Numbered from the stretch's first letter, positions 1 through 12,500 are shown. The stretch is DNA of 64,000 bases from Ephemerocybe angulata (GCA_013368325.1 JAACJK010000116.1:248001-312000), one strand, 5' to 3'. The notes: generated by a model from the letters alone, not told the origin. A program made the numbers and translations.

Positions 1-286
1 TATCTAAAATATTTAGACAACTTCGAGCCGTGTGAGTAACGGCCAAAAGGAAAGAATGCAAAGAGCGTACCTAGCCTAGAGGAATACCAAGATTGCACCA
101 AGACTCCCATCCATCAAAAGTCCGCTCCAGCTTGCCCAGCGTCGAGGTGGCCTCCTGTATCTGGCGCGGAGTACATCTTAGTTGCCAGCGAAGAACTGGG
201 CGGTATTGGGAGGAAGGGAACATTGTGGTTGAGGGAAGAAATTGCCGATCCGCTTGACGCGGACAGCGAGCTCGCCTTTGATCGCG

Positions 287-1320
287 ATGCCCAAGCCATC
301 AGACCTGCTCTTGGACCAGATCCGCGACTACATCCCGTTTTCAACTTCTGCCAACGACGGTGGGCTCGAGACCACTTCGTCTGTCATGGATCGTAACTCG
401 CAAGAGCTGCCGAAGAATGCAGCGTACGAATTAGAGCCTGAGGATATGGACGTTGGAATCACACTTCCACGCCGGTGACCAACGACTTGAAGCTTCCCCC
501 CAACCTCCCCATCGACACAACGCGCCGTTCTAATTCTACTTCTTCTCTACCTGGATGGCCTACCCTCAAGGCCGTCTACATCTTACCACCATGAATTAAT
601 CACCCATTCTCCATATCTCCAATACGCCGTCTTCGGGCTGATCTGTGCAACAAGCCTCGCGCTCGACGATGCGCTATCAGCGGTTTCGAAGAGAAGGATG
701 TGTATTTCTATCTGGAATGTGGTCAGGGTAGCCCATTGGAACCTCTATGCTTGCCACTATGGGTGTGTGATTGATTCCTCTCTCTCTCATCTTTTGAAGA
801 TGATGGTCTACCTAGTGAGTACTCGCCATGATGTAGGCGCCCACCAAGTAGCTGCTGGCTGCGTAAGTACATGTGTGGTCGCTGTGCCCTGAGCAGGACG
901 ACCTCTTCCTCCTCGTACTGACACGCAGCACCCTTGCCTGCTTCTGTGTCGCATGGCCTTCCTTTCCATCTCAGGTTTGGCGGCGCTGCCTTCATCTCCG
1001 TATTTGTGCTCAAGCCTACTCTGCTGCCCCGCTCATGATGGAGTGGGGGGGGGCAAGTCGTTTATAATGCATGCGAAGCTCGGCAACCCGAAGTGCCCTT
1101 GCTGCAAACGTCGAATATTGGAGGGATCCCGACCGAGGCGCGTGATGCAGTGGACGACTAGGCGATTGCGAATGAGGCAAATCATCGTCCGGCACTGTAG
1201 AGATCGGGTCGCCACGTTCTTTGCACGCTCTTGGATGGGTCCCGACGCCATATCCGATTCCACCAGGAATGACTCGGCGATGCACCCAAGACTGAGGATC
1301 ACCTACTTCTGAACGTATCT
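287..1320 (+). pseudogene. Gene X, left copy: unrecognised, probably broken gene
   Basis: Three related copies exist in the window (this one, about 26,975-27,940 minus and about 39,330-40,400 minus). A plausible start is the ATG at 287 (MPKPSDLLLDQIRDY). Downstream pieces conserved between copies include LRFGGAAFISVFVLKPTLLP near 980-1,030. Short introns with GT..AG borders appear near 770-840 and 872-928. The conserved peptides fall in different frames, and an in-frame TGA follows the segment ending in LPP near 590, so this copy is unlikely to give a full protein. Hydrophobic stretches suggest a membrane protein, but I do not recognise the family. Confidence 0.35.
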
Positions 1321-1469
1321 ATCGGACTGGATGAACAACACTAATTCTGCTTTGACGAGAGAGGGTTGTGTCGGACTTCACACGTCGCGTTTCGAAGTAC
1401 CTTGTGATATGCATATGGCGGGTGCTGGTGCTGTCGATTTCGGATGAGTCTCCTCTTCCTCAACACTCT

Positions 1470-2390
1470 TCCTTATTCCTGCCCACCCCCCTCGCGTTTC
1501 TCGCTGTTTCGTCACCAAGCTGTCCATCGGTGTTGGGCGCCTATTTGCGCGCTTGACTGCTCCCTCACCGCAGACGCCCTAGAGTTCGTCATACATGCGG
1601 AAGTCTTCCAGAACAGTAGTTCCATATTCTCGCGGTGCCTGTGAGCGCGCAAGTTGGCGGGTACGATTGAAGACTCCTTCATATTCACGAGTGCGATGAC
1701 TTGATGAGAACAGGGACGCAGCAATCCCGCAGAGCCTGGCGTTCGACCAATGATTGCAGAGGATATGATATATCGAAGTTCAAAGTTGGGATAAGTACAG
1801 GGTACATATTGCGCTGCCGCCACGGTGCATTCGGTGGTTTGAACCCAGTGTCGGAGAGTGAAGCGCCGGGGTACAAGGTCGAGTTCAAACTCCCCACCCA
1901 TTTCGTCTCCAGAGAGGAGGGGCGGATCGTATCAGGATGAGGTAGATGTGGCACTCTGGGAGCAGCCTTCGAGACGTGGTACAGGCGAAAAGCCTGTTGG
2001 ACCTGCAATCGTCAACTACGCGGTAGCCATCTGTAGTGCAATCTGGGGTCGGAGTCTCTGTGGTTTTGGGGGTGGAGTTGATCCTTGAATCCACTGCGGG
2101 CCATACTGGTAGGGGGAAATAGACAGAGGAGGAGACTTGGCATTTCAGGCTAACGGAACGCATAGGGAAGACCATTGAAGTCCGCCCCCTAATGAGCACT
2201 ATTGCGATATCAGTATTTCGACGGGCCCACGTAGTTGAGATACATACCTACTGCATTCTCGTTCGATCAGCCAAGGCAATAAATATAAAGGAGAAAACGG
2301 CGGTGTGTCGTGCAGTGTAAGTAATCGAGTTTGCGGGGAAGGCTTGGGTGCGAGTCGAGGCTCGAAGGCGTTGCGAGGAGATGTGCAAGA
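1470..2390 (-). repeat. Block R, left copy
   Basis: About 0.9 kb, present three times: here (minus orientation), 25,480-26,470 and 38,170-39,120. The best conserved core is 2,199-2,385, with a stretch reading cgggcccacgtagttgagat that is repeated almost base for base in the other copies. No gene is recognised in it. It may be a fragment of an old mobile element or an exon remnant that moved together with gene X. Confidence 0.6.
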
Positions 2391-2639
2391 TGAAGTTGAG
2401 TCAGAGAAAGCGCTCGAGACTCGGGAGGGGTGACCAAACTCGAGGGGGTTGAAGCCCTGTTCCGAGGACACGGTTTTAGCGCGCCTACGCGTCAACTCAG
2501 GGGGCGGAAACCTGCAGAAACCCCACACGGCGACGTGCCCTTCCGTTCCCGTCTCACAAGCCCAACCTCAAACCCCACCGACCCCCTGCTCACTCCTCCT
2601 GTCCCTAACCTTCGCATACGTCGCGCCTTTCGCAGACTC

Positions 2640-2973
2640 CTCCACACCCCTTGTTCATAGGGGTATTTCCAGCATAATAGACCTCTTCCCAGCGGTACCT
2701 GCTCTGCAGAAGCCTGAAGATCTGGTGTGGTCGACGCGGCAAAGGTAAGCGATGGAATGAGAATGACATTCGTTGGGTGCGTTCACGCTCACCATGTCAT
2801 GCTCGACAGTCCTAAGCCCTGTAAATGTGACGATTTGCTGAGTGTGTCTTGTCTTGTAAGAGGTCTCGAAGCCTGCTATGTGCGTGGGGCATGTCTGTTG
2901 TCAGAAGGGCCAGTGGAAGGTCGGGAGGAGGATGGTAGGCCTAAGGCCGCGAGAGTGAGAGTTCGGCGGGCAT
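2640..2973 (-). pseudogene. Unrecognised duplicated remnant, left copy
   Basis: Matches 37,587-37,930 on the plus strand. Both copies have ATG CCC GCC GAA CTC followed within ten codons by an in-frame TAG, then conserved text that in other frames reads QIVTFTG before a GTGAGC donor. The conservation suggests an exon of a former gene, but the start frame is interrupted in both copies and the family is not recognised. Flanking 2,390-2,640 and 2,973-3,440 hold nothing else that I can identify. Confidence 0.3.
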
Positions 2974-3439
2974 GTTGCTGGTTCTTGACCTTTTGATATG
3001 GATGGGCTTTCAGAGGGTGTTCCAGCACCAGGACAGGGCGGCGGGGGCTAGCATCAGGGGGTTCGGAGGCGATTGATCCGTCGGGGGTCTGATCCGAAAC
3101 GGGAAATGGCGCCCATGCGACGTCGACGGCGTCTTCTTCCTCTACTCTTCTCTCAAACGTTACGGCGGCCTCAACTCCTCTCTCACCACGATATTATCCT
3201 GCGCAGCGGTCGGCGGCACCATCGCCGCCATGCCAAACGATGCACCCCTTTAATACCCACGACAACGTCTCTCCCTCAGGCTTGCCCTCGGCGTAAAGAG
3301 TGCTCAGCTGCGCACCCCAGCTGAAGGATCTTGTGTAATGCGGGCGGCGCTCGACGCGAAAAAAATGCTGGCAGGGAAGACGAAGAGGAGGAGACGAGGG
3401 TTGAATGGGAGGGAACTGCGATTGTGATGGGTGCGGACT

Positions 3440-4900
3440 GGGCCTAGCCTCCAGGGCCCGTACGTTTACTCGCTCGACGCTCGACAGCGAGTAGGACTCA
3501 TTCCCCCGACCGTGCTGTCTCCGTGCTCCTACTTGCCGGATTTCTGAGCACGGGCCTCGCTACGTCCCTCGTCGGTGTCTGGACAGACCAGCAGTGCGTA
3601 ATGTCTCCCCGATACGCGACGAATGATACTGACTCCCCTGCAGCGGCAGGCCGCAAACTCTGCCTCGTCTTCTGTATATTTATAACATACACCCTCGCCT
3701 ACGGCTGCAAAAATGTCTTTACTCTCCATCCTTTTGCTCGCCCGTCTCCTCGGCGGGATCCCCACCTCGATCCTCTTCAGCGTCTTCTGGTCATGGCTCG
3801 TCTCCCTCCGCCTGTGCATAAGTGCCCCCAGCGGCCCAGCCTCCCCCTCCACTACCATGGGCCGCGCGACGCTCACCAACGGGGTTGTTGCAACAACAGC
3901 TGGGATCCTGAGCAACCAGCTCGTGGGGCTCGTCCGTCCCTCCTTTCGTTATGAGTGCGGGCCTGCTCGGTCTTGCGTGGGTGGTCATCTACGGCACCTG
4001 GGCCGAGAACTGGGGTAGCGGTGGTAGACAGGCAGATGCCAACGTCTTCTAGATGCATAGACCGACCAGGTTTGGGACGCAGTCAGGAATGGTACGTGCT
4101 TCCTCCTCTTCCCCTTCTCTCTAGGTTTGCTGTATACGCAGACAGACTGATGATGTTCTTCTCACTTAGACTCGGCCCTCCTCGTGCTCGGCTTCGCTCC
4201 AGCCTACCTCTAGGATACATCTTTTTCACCTTCATGATCAGCATGATGCTCGGGCCCGGCTCGTGCGCCTACACTACTATTCTCGCAGCCCTCCTCACGC
4301 GCTCGTCAGCATCCCAGGCGAACGAAGCACAGGAGTTACTTCAAGTGACTTGTCTTTGACGGTGCACGCGAAGCTGAGCAGCTCGTGTGCACGGTGGCGG
4401 CGCTTGCGCTCGCTGCAAGCCTTAAACTTCAAGATTAGAAGAGCAGATTCTGGACATTCTGCCTCTTCGAAGATTGTGTGGGCATGTCCTACCCTGTCCA
4501 GGGCATGCTACGCGCGGCAGTAAACTTATCTCGAACAAACACCAAGCTACTGTATGTCCCTCTTCCCTTCTTCCAAGTTCTCAGAAAAGAAACCCATACT
4601 GACATCGCACCCTAACGGCAGCTCTCCTCCCTTTTCTGCAGCCCGCTCAACATCTTCGTCGTCGCCGCGCTTGTGACGGTCTTCTTCTCCACCCGCTACG
4701 CCGTCCTTACCGCCAGCGCCCTCGTCCTCACCTTCTCGTCTCTTATGACCGGCCTCATCGTCGTCTCCGGCACCGAATCGCACGCGGGGTATCCGCAGAG
4801 AGCGCTGAATGACGGCGAGTCTGTCGTTGAACAATGGATCGGTGGGTGGATGCAGAGAGTGGAGATGGAAGCCCATTGTAGTGCGGGCACGAAGATTCGT
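3440..4900 (+). pseudogene. MFSD5-like major-facilitator transporter pseudogene, left copy
   Basis: Pieces of an MFSD5-type (molybdate-anion transporter-like) MFS protein run along the plus strand: QGPYVYSL (about 3,455), LATSLVGVWTDQ (3,560-3,595), GRKLCLVFCIF after an intron with GTGCGT..CTGCAG borders, ARLLGGIPTSILFSVF (3,739-3,786), GRATLTNGVVATTAGILSNQ (3,859-3,918), LGYIFFTFMISMMLGPGS, and a last membrane stretch SPLNIFVVAALVTVFF near 4,640. The pieces lie in different frames and are separated by stops and short indels, so the gene is dead. Substrate assignment for the living family is from family knowledge only. The right-arm copy is more deleted. Confidence 0.65.
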
Positions 4901-5567
4901 CGAAGATAGGACGGAGGAAGGGTGGATTGACCGACCATATACTCCGCTCAGGCTGGCCCCGAGCGGCTGCCCACCAGACCGCATACCACGGCCCTGGGCT
5001 CTGGCGCCATAACCAGCACCAAGGAGTAAGATACCAGGAGCTCGCTTTTACCTACCTAGTGATTTAGATCTGAAGATTACATGCTTACAAGTTACTAGTT
5101 ACTGCATGCTAACACGATGCCGCCGCTAGCCTATTTAGATATACAACTGAGGGAACCGGTTCTGTAGATCATATACACTAGCTTGGAGAACGGCACGAAC
5201 TTGGTTGGATGTACAGATGGATAGCTGTGGGGGAGACGGTACAGACTGAAGCGGGCAAAACGGAAGGGATTCATGGGAAAGGTGGGAAATGGCTCTAGAT
5301 AAATGCCTAGTGGTGGTAGGGGGTCCAAAGTCAGTAAGTAAAAGTCAACCGCAGCCCTCCTAACATCTAAGAGAGGCTCGAAATCCGGACAAACAACACG
5401 GGGCTCGAGTCGAGTAAGCGAGCGTAATAAATGAGGGCCAGGTCCAACAAATAAACGAAAGCTATATACATAATGAATCAGGCCGATCCAATACCAATGT
5501 AGGTGGCTACCTCAAATGAGGACTTTCGAACATGGCATGGGCCAGGGTACGCGCTCAACAGTGGAAT
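4900..5567. other. Intergenic, 3' side of left NLR gene
   Basis: No coding region recognised. It is partly alignable with 35,540-36,250 in the right arm. One isolated aatccggacaa motif at about 5,382 is the same 11-mer that is repeated inside the transposon at 48,231-48,889, but no terminal repeats were found here. Confidence 0.4.
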
Positions 5568-8500
5568 CTAAAGACGGGGATTCTTGACATCTATCGGTTT
5601 CTCATGAGCGCTGGGCCAACAAAACACATCCGTAATAGTACATACCTCAACCAGCACTCCCCGTGATAAACCGCGTCTCGAAGCTCAATCTTGGTAGTGG
5701 CCACTTGCCCGATAATATGTTGTACACCACAGATGTACAACCCATGGGCCTGGGAGAAGGATGGTGGAAGCCACATAAGGAGATCCCTGTTGGTGTTTCG
5801 CAGCCAGCCGTCGTCTCCGAGCGTGGCAGAACCGAAGGGATATTCATGGAGGAAGATGTGCTCTGAAAGCAAGGTCAATAAACTTGGTTCTACACTGGCT
5901 GAAGGACGATCGTACCTTGAATTTCTCGGGCTCCAAGTGCTTGAGGGAGCTTCCAGACACAGATGTTCCTATCGAGCGAGCCGGATGCAACACAGGTCCC
6001 GTCGGGGGAAAACGCTACCGAGGAGATGTAGTCCGTATGTCCAACGAATGGATCCAAAGCAGCTTGGCCTGTCTGCACATCCCAGACCCGAACGGATTTG
6101 TCATACGAGCCAGAAACAATGTACCTCCCATCGTGGGAGAAGGCCACCGACACAACAGCATGTGTATGCCCTCTGAATGGGCCCACAGCCACTTGACCGG
6201 TCTGCATATCCCAGACATGGATGGTTTCGTCGTCCGAGCCAGAGGCGATGTACCTCCCGTCAGGCGAAAGCGCGACCGACCTAATATAGCCGCTGTGCCC
6301 TTTGAATGGAGCCAAGGTAGGCTGACCTGTCTCAACATCCCAGACCCAAATGGTTTTGTCGTCCGAGGCAGAGACAATGTGCTGCCCATCGGGCGAGAAG
6401 GCAACTGAGCGAACCCACTCGGTATGTCCTGTAAATGGATCCAAAGCATGTTTCCCTGTTCGCGCATCCCAGACTCTGACAGTCTTGTCTGCCGAGCCAG
6501 AGATGATCTGTCTCCCATCCTTTGAGAATGCGACTGACAGGACCTGACTGTCATGGCCTCTGAATGTGTCCAACACTACTTGGCCGGTCTGAACATCCCA
6601 GACTTGGATAGTCTTGTCGCCAGAGCCAGAGACGACCTGCCTTCCATCGGGTGAGAACGCTACTGACCAAACCTGGTCGCTATGCCCTGTATATGGATCG
6701 AAAGCAGGTTGGCCTGTCTGCGCATCCCAGACCCCAACTGTCTTGTCGTATGAGCCAGACGCAATGTACCTCCCATCGGGCGAGAAGGCTACTGAGTTAA
6801 CTGAGTTAGTATGTCCTCTGCCACGATCGGAGCCTGCTTGGCTGGTCTGCAAGTCCCAGACTTGGATAGTTCCGTCGTTGGACCCAGAGATAGCACGTCT
6901 CCCATCGGGCGAGAAGGCGACTGAGTAAACCCAGCTGGGATGTCCTGTAAATGGATCCAAAGCCAGCTGGCCCGTTTGCGCATCCCAGACCCGGACGGTG
7001 TAGTCGTGCGAGCCAGACACAATATGGCTCCCATCAGGGGAAAAGGCCACTGACCAAACCCAGCTGGTATGCCCTGTGAATGGATCTAAAACAAGCTGGC
7101 CCGTCTGCACATCCCAGACCCGGATGGTGCAGTCTTTCGATCCAGATACAACCTTCCTCCCATCGGGAGAAAAAGCTACTGAGCAAACCCCACCCGTATG
7201 TCCTGTGAATGGATCCAGGGCAGGCTGACGTGTTTGCATATCCCAAACTTGGACAGTGTTGTCGGATGAGCCAAAGATGATGTACATCCCGTTGTGGGAG
7301 AACCCTACGGATTCCACGGCACCCGTTTGTATCGCGGAAAGATCAAATGCAGGTTGACCTGTTTGCAGATCCCAGACCCGGACGGTCTTGTCATCCGACC
7401 CAGAGACCACGTACCTCCCATCAGGGGAGAAGCCCACCGAGTTGACTTTGTCCGTATGTCCAGTGAGTGGCTCCAAGGCCAGCTGGGCTGTTTGCGCATC
7501 CCAGACCCGAACAGTCTTGTCATCCGAGCCCGAGGCTATTTTCCTCCCATCCGGAGAGAAGGCCACTGAGTTAACATTCTCCGTATGCCCTTTGAATGGC
7601 CCCACAACCACCTGTCCAGTCTGGGCGTTGAAAACACGGATGTCCCCATACCAGCCACCTGATGCAAAGTACTTGCTATCAGGGGAGAAGGCGGCTGAGT
7701 GAATCCCATTTCCCGTGTTTAGGGTCAAAACCTGCCGTCCTCCGAGAGGTCGATGGTGCACCTTGGGGACCCCCATGAACTCTGGAAAGGAAGCCTGGTT
7801 TGGCTTCTTTGTGGCAGCGTAGCACGGCAGGGCAGAGAGGTATAGATGAGGCACACTGTGGGAGATGGGAGTGTGGAAGTTGTGGGCAAAATCACCAACA
7901 TCACTCAGCAGGCTACCGAGCTCTGTGGGACCGAGCGTCTACTCCGATCACATTAGATATATTCAGAGCTAAGGACAGCTTGACTAGCTTACCTTCGCTA
8001 ACCGCCATAGGATGGTGTATGCATACTGGACGTTCCTAACAACACTCAAGGCCTCCAACCAATACAGCACCATCGGCCCACTCACAAACCCTCGCAGTTT
8101 GGATTGCCAATGATCGTTGACCCCACCATATATAACATGTTCCCCCCAGGCCGTACACGCGTATGCAAGCTCCGATGAGATAGACAGTGGCGTAGGTTGG
8201 TCGTCGTTGCTCTTGTATGATGTCTGTGCTCCCGAAACACCGAAGCGGAGCAGCGCGTCCATGATCCTAAAGCAGGCTTCCGCGGTGCCTGAATGGGCGA
8301 TAGCAACGACCACGGCCCATCGTTGCGCTCGAAGCATTTCCGAAGTGATGTAGTCGAAAAAAGATGCGTGGAAGATCGAGATGGGGGCATCATTCTTTCC
8401 ATCCTCGGGGATTTGAACGACGGAGTGGAGTGCGTTAAAGGCCCCTCGAACGTTCTGAACAGTCGTCCCGAGAAGCGCCCCATAATCATGCACTGAAAGG

Positions 8501-10873
8501 GGTTTCTGAGCAGTAATGAGGAGTGACAACCCAGAGTGCACCAGGGTCGCTTCGTCGTCTTCAAGGTCCTTGAAAGCTTCGGCCAAAATACCGTGGTAGA
8601 GAGTGTTGACACCTTTGCTTTTGAGATCCGACGAGCGTTCAATGAATTGCTGGAATCGCTGAACGCACAGGCCATTTGACGAGGTAATGTACTTGAAGGC
8701 GGTCGACGCCACGATGAACAAGTTGCCAGAGTATTCGGCAATCTTTTCGATCTCAGGAGGGGGCCAGTTCTGCCGATATTGTTCGTAGATCTCGAGGTTG
8801 CGCTTGAAACAATTGTCGAGGAAGAGGGTTATGTCGGCGCGGACGTCCTTGGCGTCGATCTCATGCAGGCGAAGCGACTTGTGCTTCGTCGACATCTTGA
8901 AGGGCTGCCTGAGTGACCGTTCTGGACGGCTGGTAAGGAAGAACTTGATCGAGGTGGTCGGCGTTTGGGAAAGGATGGCGGAGAGGAAGCCTTCGATAGC
9001 ATCCTTGTCGTCACATTCGTCCAAGGCGTCCACGCAGAGCACGACGACCTCGTCAGGCCGGAACGCCTGCTCGGCGGGTCCAAGGATAAGCTTTGCGTAC
9101 TGATCCTTCAATGATATTTTCGTTGGCGTTCCGCATGTATCTTCATCCGCGAGGACCTTCTGAAGTTCGACGCCAAACTTTGGGTGTTTTCGTGCCAGAA
9201 TCTTTGCGAGGGTAGGAAAGATGAGATAGACATTCCTCAGTTCGCTCTCTTTGAGCGTGCAGAAGTGCGTAGCACCGAGGAGTCCCCGTTCATTGAGCTT
9301 AGAGCAGAGTGTCTTGGCCACGGCACTCTTCCCCGTACCCGCCAACCCGTTCAGCCAGAACAGGTGTGGAGACCGAGGATCCTCCGCCCACGCCATCAGC
9401 ATGCACAACAGCCATAGTCGAGTGCCCGGGGTGCATTCGGAACCTCGCTCCGGGTTGGTGTACTCGCCCCCATCGGCATTCCCAAGTTTCCGTAGCAGCT
9501 CTGAGGCGCGAATGAGTGCCGGTCAATTGGGGCACAGTGCTAGAATCGTACCCTTTTCCCATATGAATCGGATGGCCCCTTCGACGTTGCGCATTGAATC
9601 AACCACCTCCTCGACGACTATAGGGAATATAAGAAACGAGCTTTCATTTAGGATTGGGTACGTACCGTTGATCCGTTCCTTCAACCATTCTATTCCACGA
9701 ACGACCTGGAGACCCCGACGTTCGTTGGTGACAGTCGCCTCAAACTTGGAAATGTTAGCTTCCTGCAATGCTTCACTTGATATATCGAACTCACCAAAGC
9801 AATCTCCATAGCGAGCTCAATCTCTCGGGTGAGCTTCAGAATATCCTCCTTGTCCTGGCCAGTAAGCATTGCACCAGCTCGCTCAAGCCCGGACCTCGTG
9901 CCATCAACCTTACGCTTCAAAATCATTTCCATGTCGACCAGTGTCCTATAAACATTGTTAGCTAGCAGGCCACACCAGCGACGCTTTATACTTGCCGCGA
10001 TAGGCCGCTGAACCGATCCTTCGCGTCCTGCGAAGCGTCCTCGGGCCAGGATTCCATGATGGAGTAAAGAATTTCCACCCTCTTCAACAACCGTTCAAAC
10101 TCCTCGAGGTTCTCGCCGTAAGCCTAGACAGACGCCCGGCGTCAGCGTGGAGGTTAATAAGATAACACAGGATACACACGTCGATAGTCTCGCAGATCAC
10201 CAGGAGGGCGGCAGCGGTGCTCTTCAATGGTGGGAAAACATCGGATACTCTCTCGATCGTGCGCAAGGTAGTCTTCATGCCTTCGTAGAACTTCCTGCCC
10301 GGACTTTGCTGCTTGATTATGGCTTCGCTGGGTGGATTGTCGATATTCTGGTGATCGGTGTTGATATCGACTTGAGATGGGCCGGGAAAGGGAATGATTC
10401 TGCCGCTAGGGTGCTGAACTGGAGCCTCGGCTGCTTGTTTCACGTCGCAATTTTGAGCGGCCACACCCGTTCCAAGCTACATCAAGAGAATGGTTATTCA
10501 GGCAAGTTTCCGTATAGCGACGGCACACACTCACATCGACAGGGATGGGCGGCAGGCCCGGTACATCGCTCTGGAGACATTGCTGCTCTGCACTAGACGC
10601 AGATGTACTCGGGAGGGGAGATGCTGCAGCCCTGCCCCAAGTTGGTTCTGGCTGTGCGACGAGGCCGTCTGTGGGATTGGAGGCGATGCTCAGAGTACCG
10701 TCGGCCTGGAGGTCCTGGGCATCCCTTGAGGTTGTATTCGGTCGATGGGTAGTTTGGGGAGTGTGGGGTCCTGATAGATTGGGGTGGGAGGGCGCAGGGG
10801 AGGGAGAACGAGAGAAGGTGAAGGTGTCCTTGAGCCACCTCTTGCCTCGATCACGTTTACGGAGGCGATCCAT
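5568..10873 (-). CDS. NACHT-WD40 NLR-like STAND protein, left paralogue
   Basis: Signal-transducing STAND NTPase of the fungal NLR type (HET-E/HNWD-like architecture), presumed cytosolic. In related fungi such proteins act in non-self recognition and regulated cell death; that role is inferred here. Start ATG at 10,873 (MDRLRKRDRGKRWLKDTF); the stop TAG at 5,568-5,570 is chosen by splicing. Order: basic and Ser/Pro-rich N-terminus, helical region, NACHT domain with P-loop GLAGTGKSAVAKT (about 9,345) and Walker B VVVLCVDALDECDD (about 9,050), linker, 14 WD40 repeats (5,950-7,737), then a C-terminal module with GWLRN..LLMWLPPS (about 5,780). Ten exons are predicted from comparison with the right copy, including a GC-AG intron at 9,946-9,995. 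Exon 1 is about 35 residues shorter than in the right copy. No frameshift was seen, so the gene appears functional. A terminal WW or HET effector domain was not recognised. Confidence 0.85.
5950..7737 (-). repeat. Fourteen WD40 repeats of the left NLR
   Basis: Fourteen units of about 43 residues with the pattern GH...V.SVAFSPDG...SGS.D.T(V/I).VWD.QTGQ. Fourteen fits two seven-bladed propellers. Repeats 1 and 4 are the least regular: repeat 1 lacks the GH, and repeat 4 starts SAIQTG. Residues just after GH and around the SGS.D.T turn vary most between units. In HNWD proteins these are the surface positions thought to bind ligand (family knowledge). Confidence 0.9.
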
Positions 10874-11295
10874 CTTGACGAGTTCCGAACCTGTGGGGAG
10901 AGTTACCAGGGGACGATCGCAGCTTCAGTGCTTGGGGAGAGTAAGGTGCGTTCAAACCCCGCCCGGGCGTGCAATCTGCCTCGTGTCCTCCCTTGAACCT
11001 TCTGTCTGTCTCTATTGGAACCAGATATGGGAAATAACATAGGGGCGTCCTGCTTGTCACGGCACTTCGGCGCTACAAACGGGATACAGGGCTGGGGTTG
11101 AACAATAGACCATCCACTGAAATTGGTGCATGCTCGACAAATAAAACATTAACATGAGCATTGATATTAGGACAGCACTGGAGGAGTGTGTGTGTGTGTG
11201 TGTCAGAAGTTGTCCTAGAAGAGAGTCACGTAGCTCACCTCTACGAAATACAGGTCGCTTTCCACCTGTCCTAGCACCCATAGATTCTTCTAGCC
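10874..11295. other. 5' flank of left NLR gene, with (GT)n microsatellite
   Basis: About 420 bp between the NLR start and the gene B remnant, with no gene recognised. A short GT dinucleotide run at about 11,185-11,203 is absent from the equivalent right-arm position (about 29,790), where the sequence is shorter. Confidence 0.4.
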
Positions 11296-12500
11296 TTAAC
11301 TCCGGAGTACGCCCAACCCCTCCTTCACAACTATTTTCTTCCACCTTCTGCGTTCGCCCAGCCCAAGCGACGCCCTGCATAACTCGCAATCGATCTCTTC
11401 AAAGTTTCCGAACGAAGCCAGTGTTGAGCATTGTCGAGCGAGTCTTCGGTGCGGTTGACGTCGTGGTCGAGGACAGAAGACAAATTGATGCGTTCGGCGT
11501 TGAACACGAGGTCCATCAAACCCGTCCTTCGACTTGGACCACAACCACCTTTCCGCTTCAACGTTCGACATTCTCGCTCGCCGACCCTCAACAGGAAAGA
11601 AAATGACCCTGGACCTCCGCTGGTGTCTTTCTCTCGATTCAGATGCCCAATCTGTGTCGGTTCTCGGCAATCCTCGTCCTGCAGTCGCTAAAGGTTCACA
11701 TTCGAGCCATTCTTGAACGCAAAAACGGCCAATCGACAGCGGGCGACAACCCACCTTAGCGGCTACCGACACTTTCTAACCTCTGTTGACCATGAGCGGC
11801 GACGCCAAAGTCACGACTCAAGGATGGGGACTCGATGCGACCACAGACAAGTACTCCCTGGCTACAATCACAGGACGATTCAGTACTCGTACGTAGCTCC
11901 ACGAGGGGTAGAGCAGCTCCATTTCGCCGTAGCAACATATCTTTTGAACATGCAATCGAGCGCTGGTCGGACAAAGTGTTGCGAACTCAGTTGCTTTCAA
12001 CATCAAGGAGTAATGTATTCTTTCTTATTATCTTTCAAACGTCTCTTTATATCGGAGTTGTGTTTGGTTTGATGCTTCGAGACCTCGCTGCGCCATCGAT
12101 CTGGAGGGATAAAGAAGGAGGTCTAAGGGCAGACACAAAGCAGGAAGGTCGAGATTGAAGCGAAGGTAACTCAGGTAGGTGATGCTCCCCGCGACTACGA
12201 CCAACCGCTCCTGTCTATCCTCCGCCACCCACCCCAACGCGCGCTCTCTTGTCCCGTCCTCCAGAATAACCTGCCTCCACCTTTGTCGGAGCACGAAGAC
12301 GTCCCTCGAGACCGCGCGCCTGGAATTTACATCCCGTTCAACGCGTGAACAAGCACCACCACTGCGACGCCAGGCGGCGGGACATCCCCCGGCTTTCAAT
12401 TGCAAAAGGACACGAGTCACCCATAAATCCTCCTCTACTGTTCTTTGGGTTGTTGCTGGGCCTGGAGGAGCACGGGAAACCGACGAAGATGCTGTAGAGT
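11296..12500 (-). pseudogene. Gene B remnant, left copy
   Basis: Protein-like segments shared with 28,060-29,690: an exon ending in VFVLRQRWRQVILEDG...VVVAGS (about 12,190-12,330, minus), a piece LVELRTST...CSQGVLV (about 11,890), and a distal segment containing SVLDHDVNRTEDSLDNAQHW (about 11,430-11,500). Length differences between the copies include in-frame indels, which suggests former coding constraint, but the segments fall in different frames. Family unknown. The stretch at about 12,070-12,165 is in the same orientation as 28,568-28,605 rather than inverted, so one arm has suffered a small inversion. Confidence 0.4.

Larger units (their letters stand above)
1..12500. repeat. Left arm of a large diverged inverted repeat
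   Basis: Read on the minus strand, this segment matches 28.3-40.8 kb in the same order: gene B remnant, NACHT-WD40 gene, MFSD5-like pseudogene, unknown remnant, block R and gene X. The first bases of the window (tatctaaaatatttag) are the reverse complement of 40,787-40,802, so the true outer end may lie outside the window. The arms differ by many substitutions and indels, so this is not a fresh palindrome or an assembly mirror. The inner end is set at about 12.5 kb, where similarity to 28.3 kb fades. Confidence 0.85.

Noticed and set aside
5381..5391. Second copy of the 48,231 transposon
   Set aside because: A single aatccggacaa motif without terminal repeats or target duplication.
11185..11203. 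GT dinucleotide run as a possible regulatory element
   Set aside because: Ordinary microsatellite, absent from the matching site in the other arm.
11296..11772. 158-codon frame of equal length in both arms (also 29,207-29,683)
   Set aside because: Starts with GTG rather than ATG and runs in a different frame from the more protein-like segment (SVLDHDV...); treated as part of the gene B remnant.
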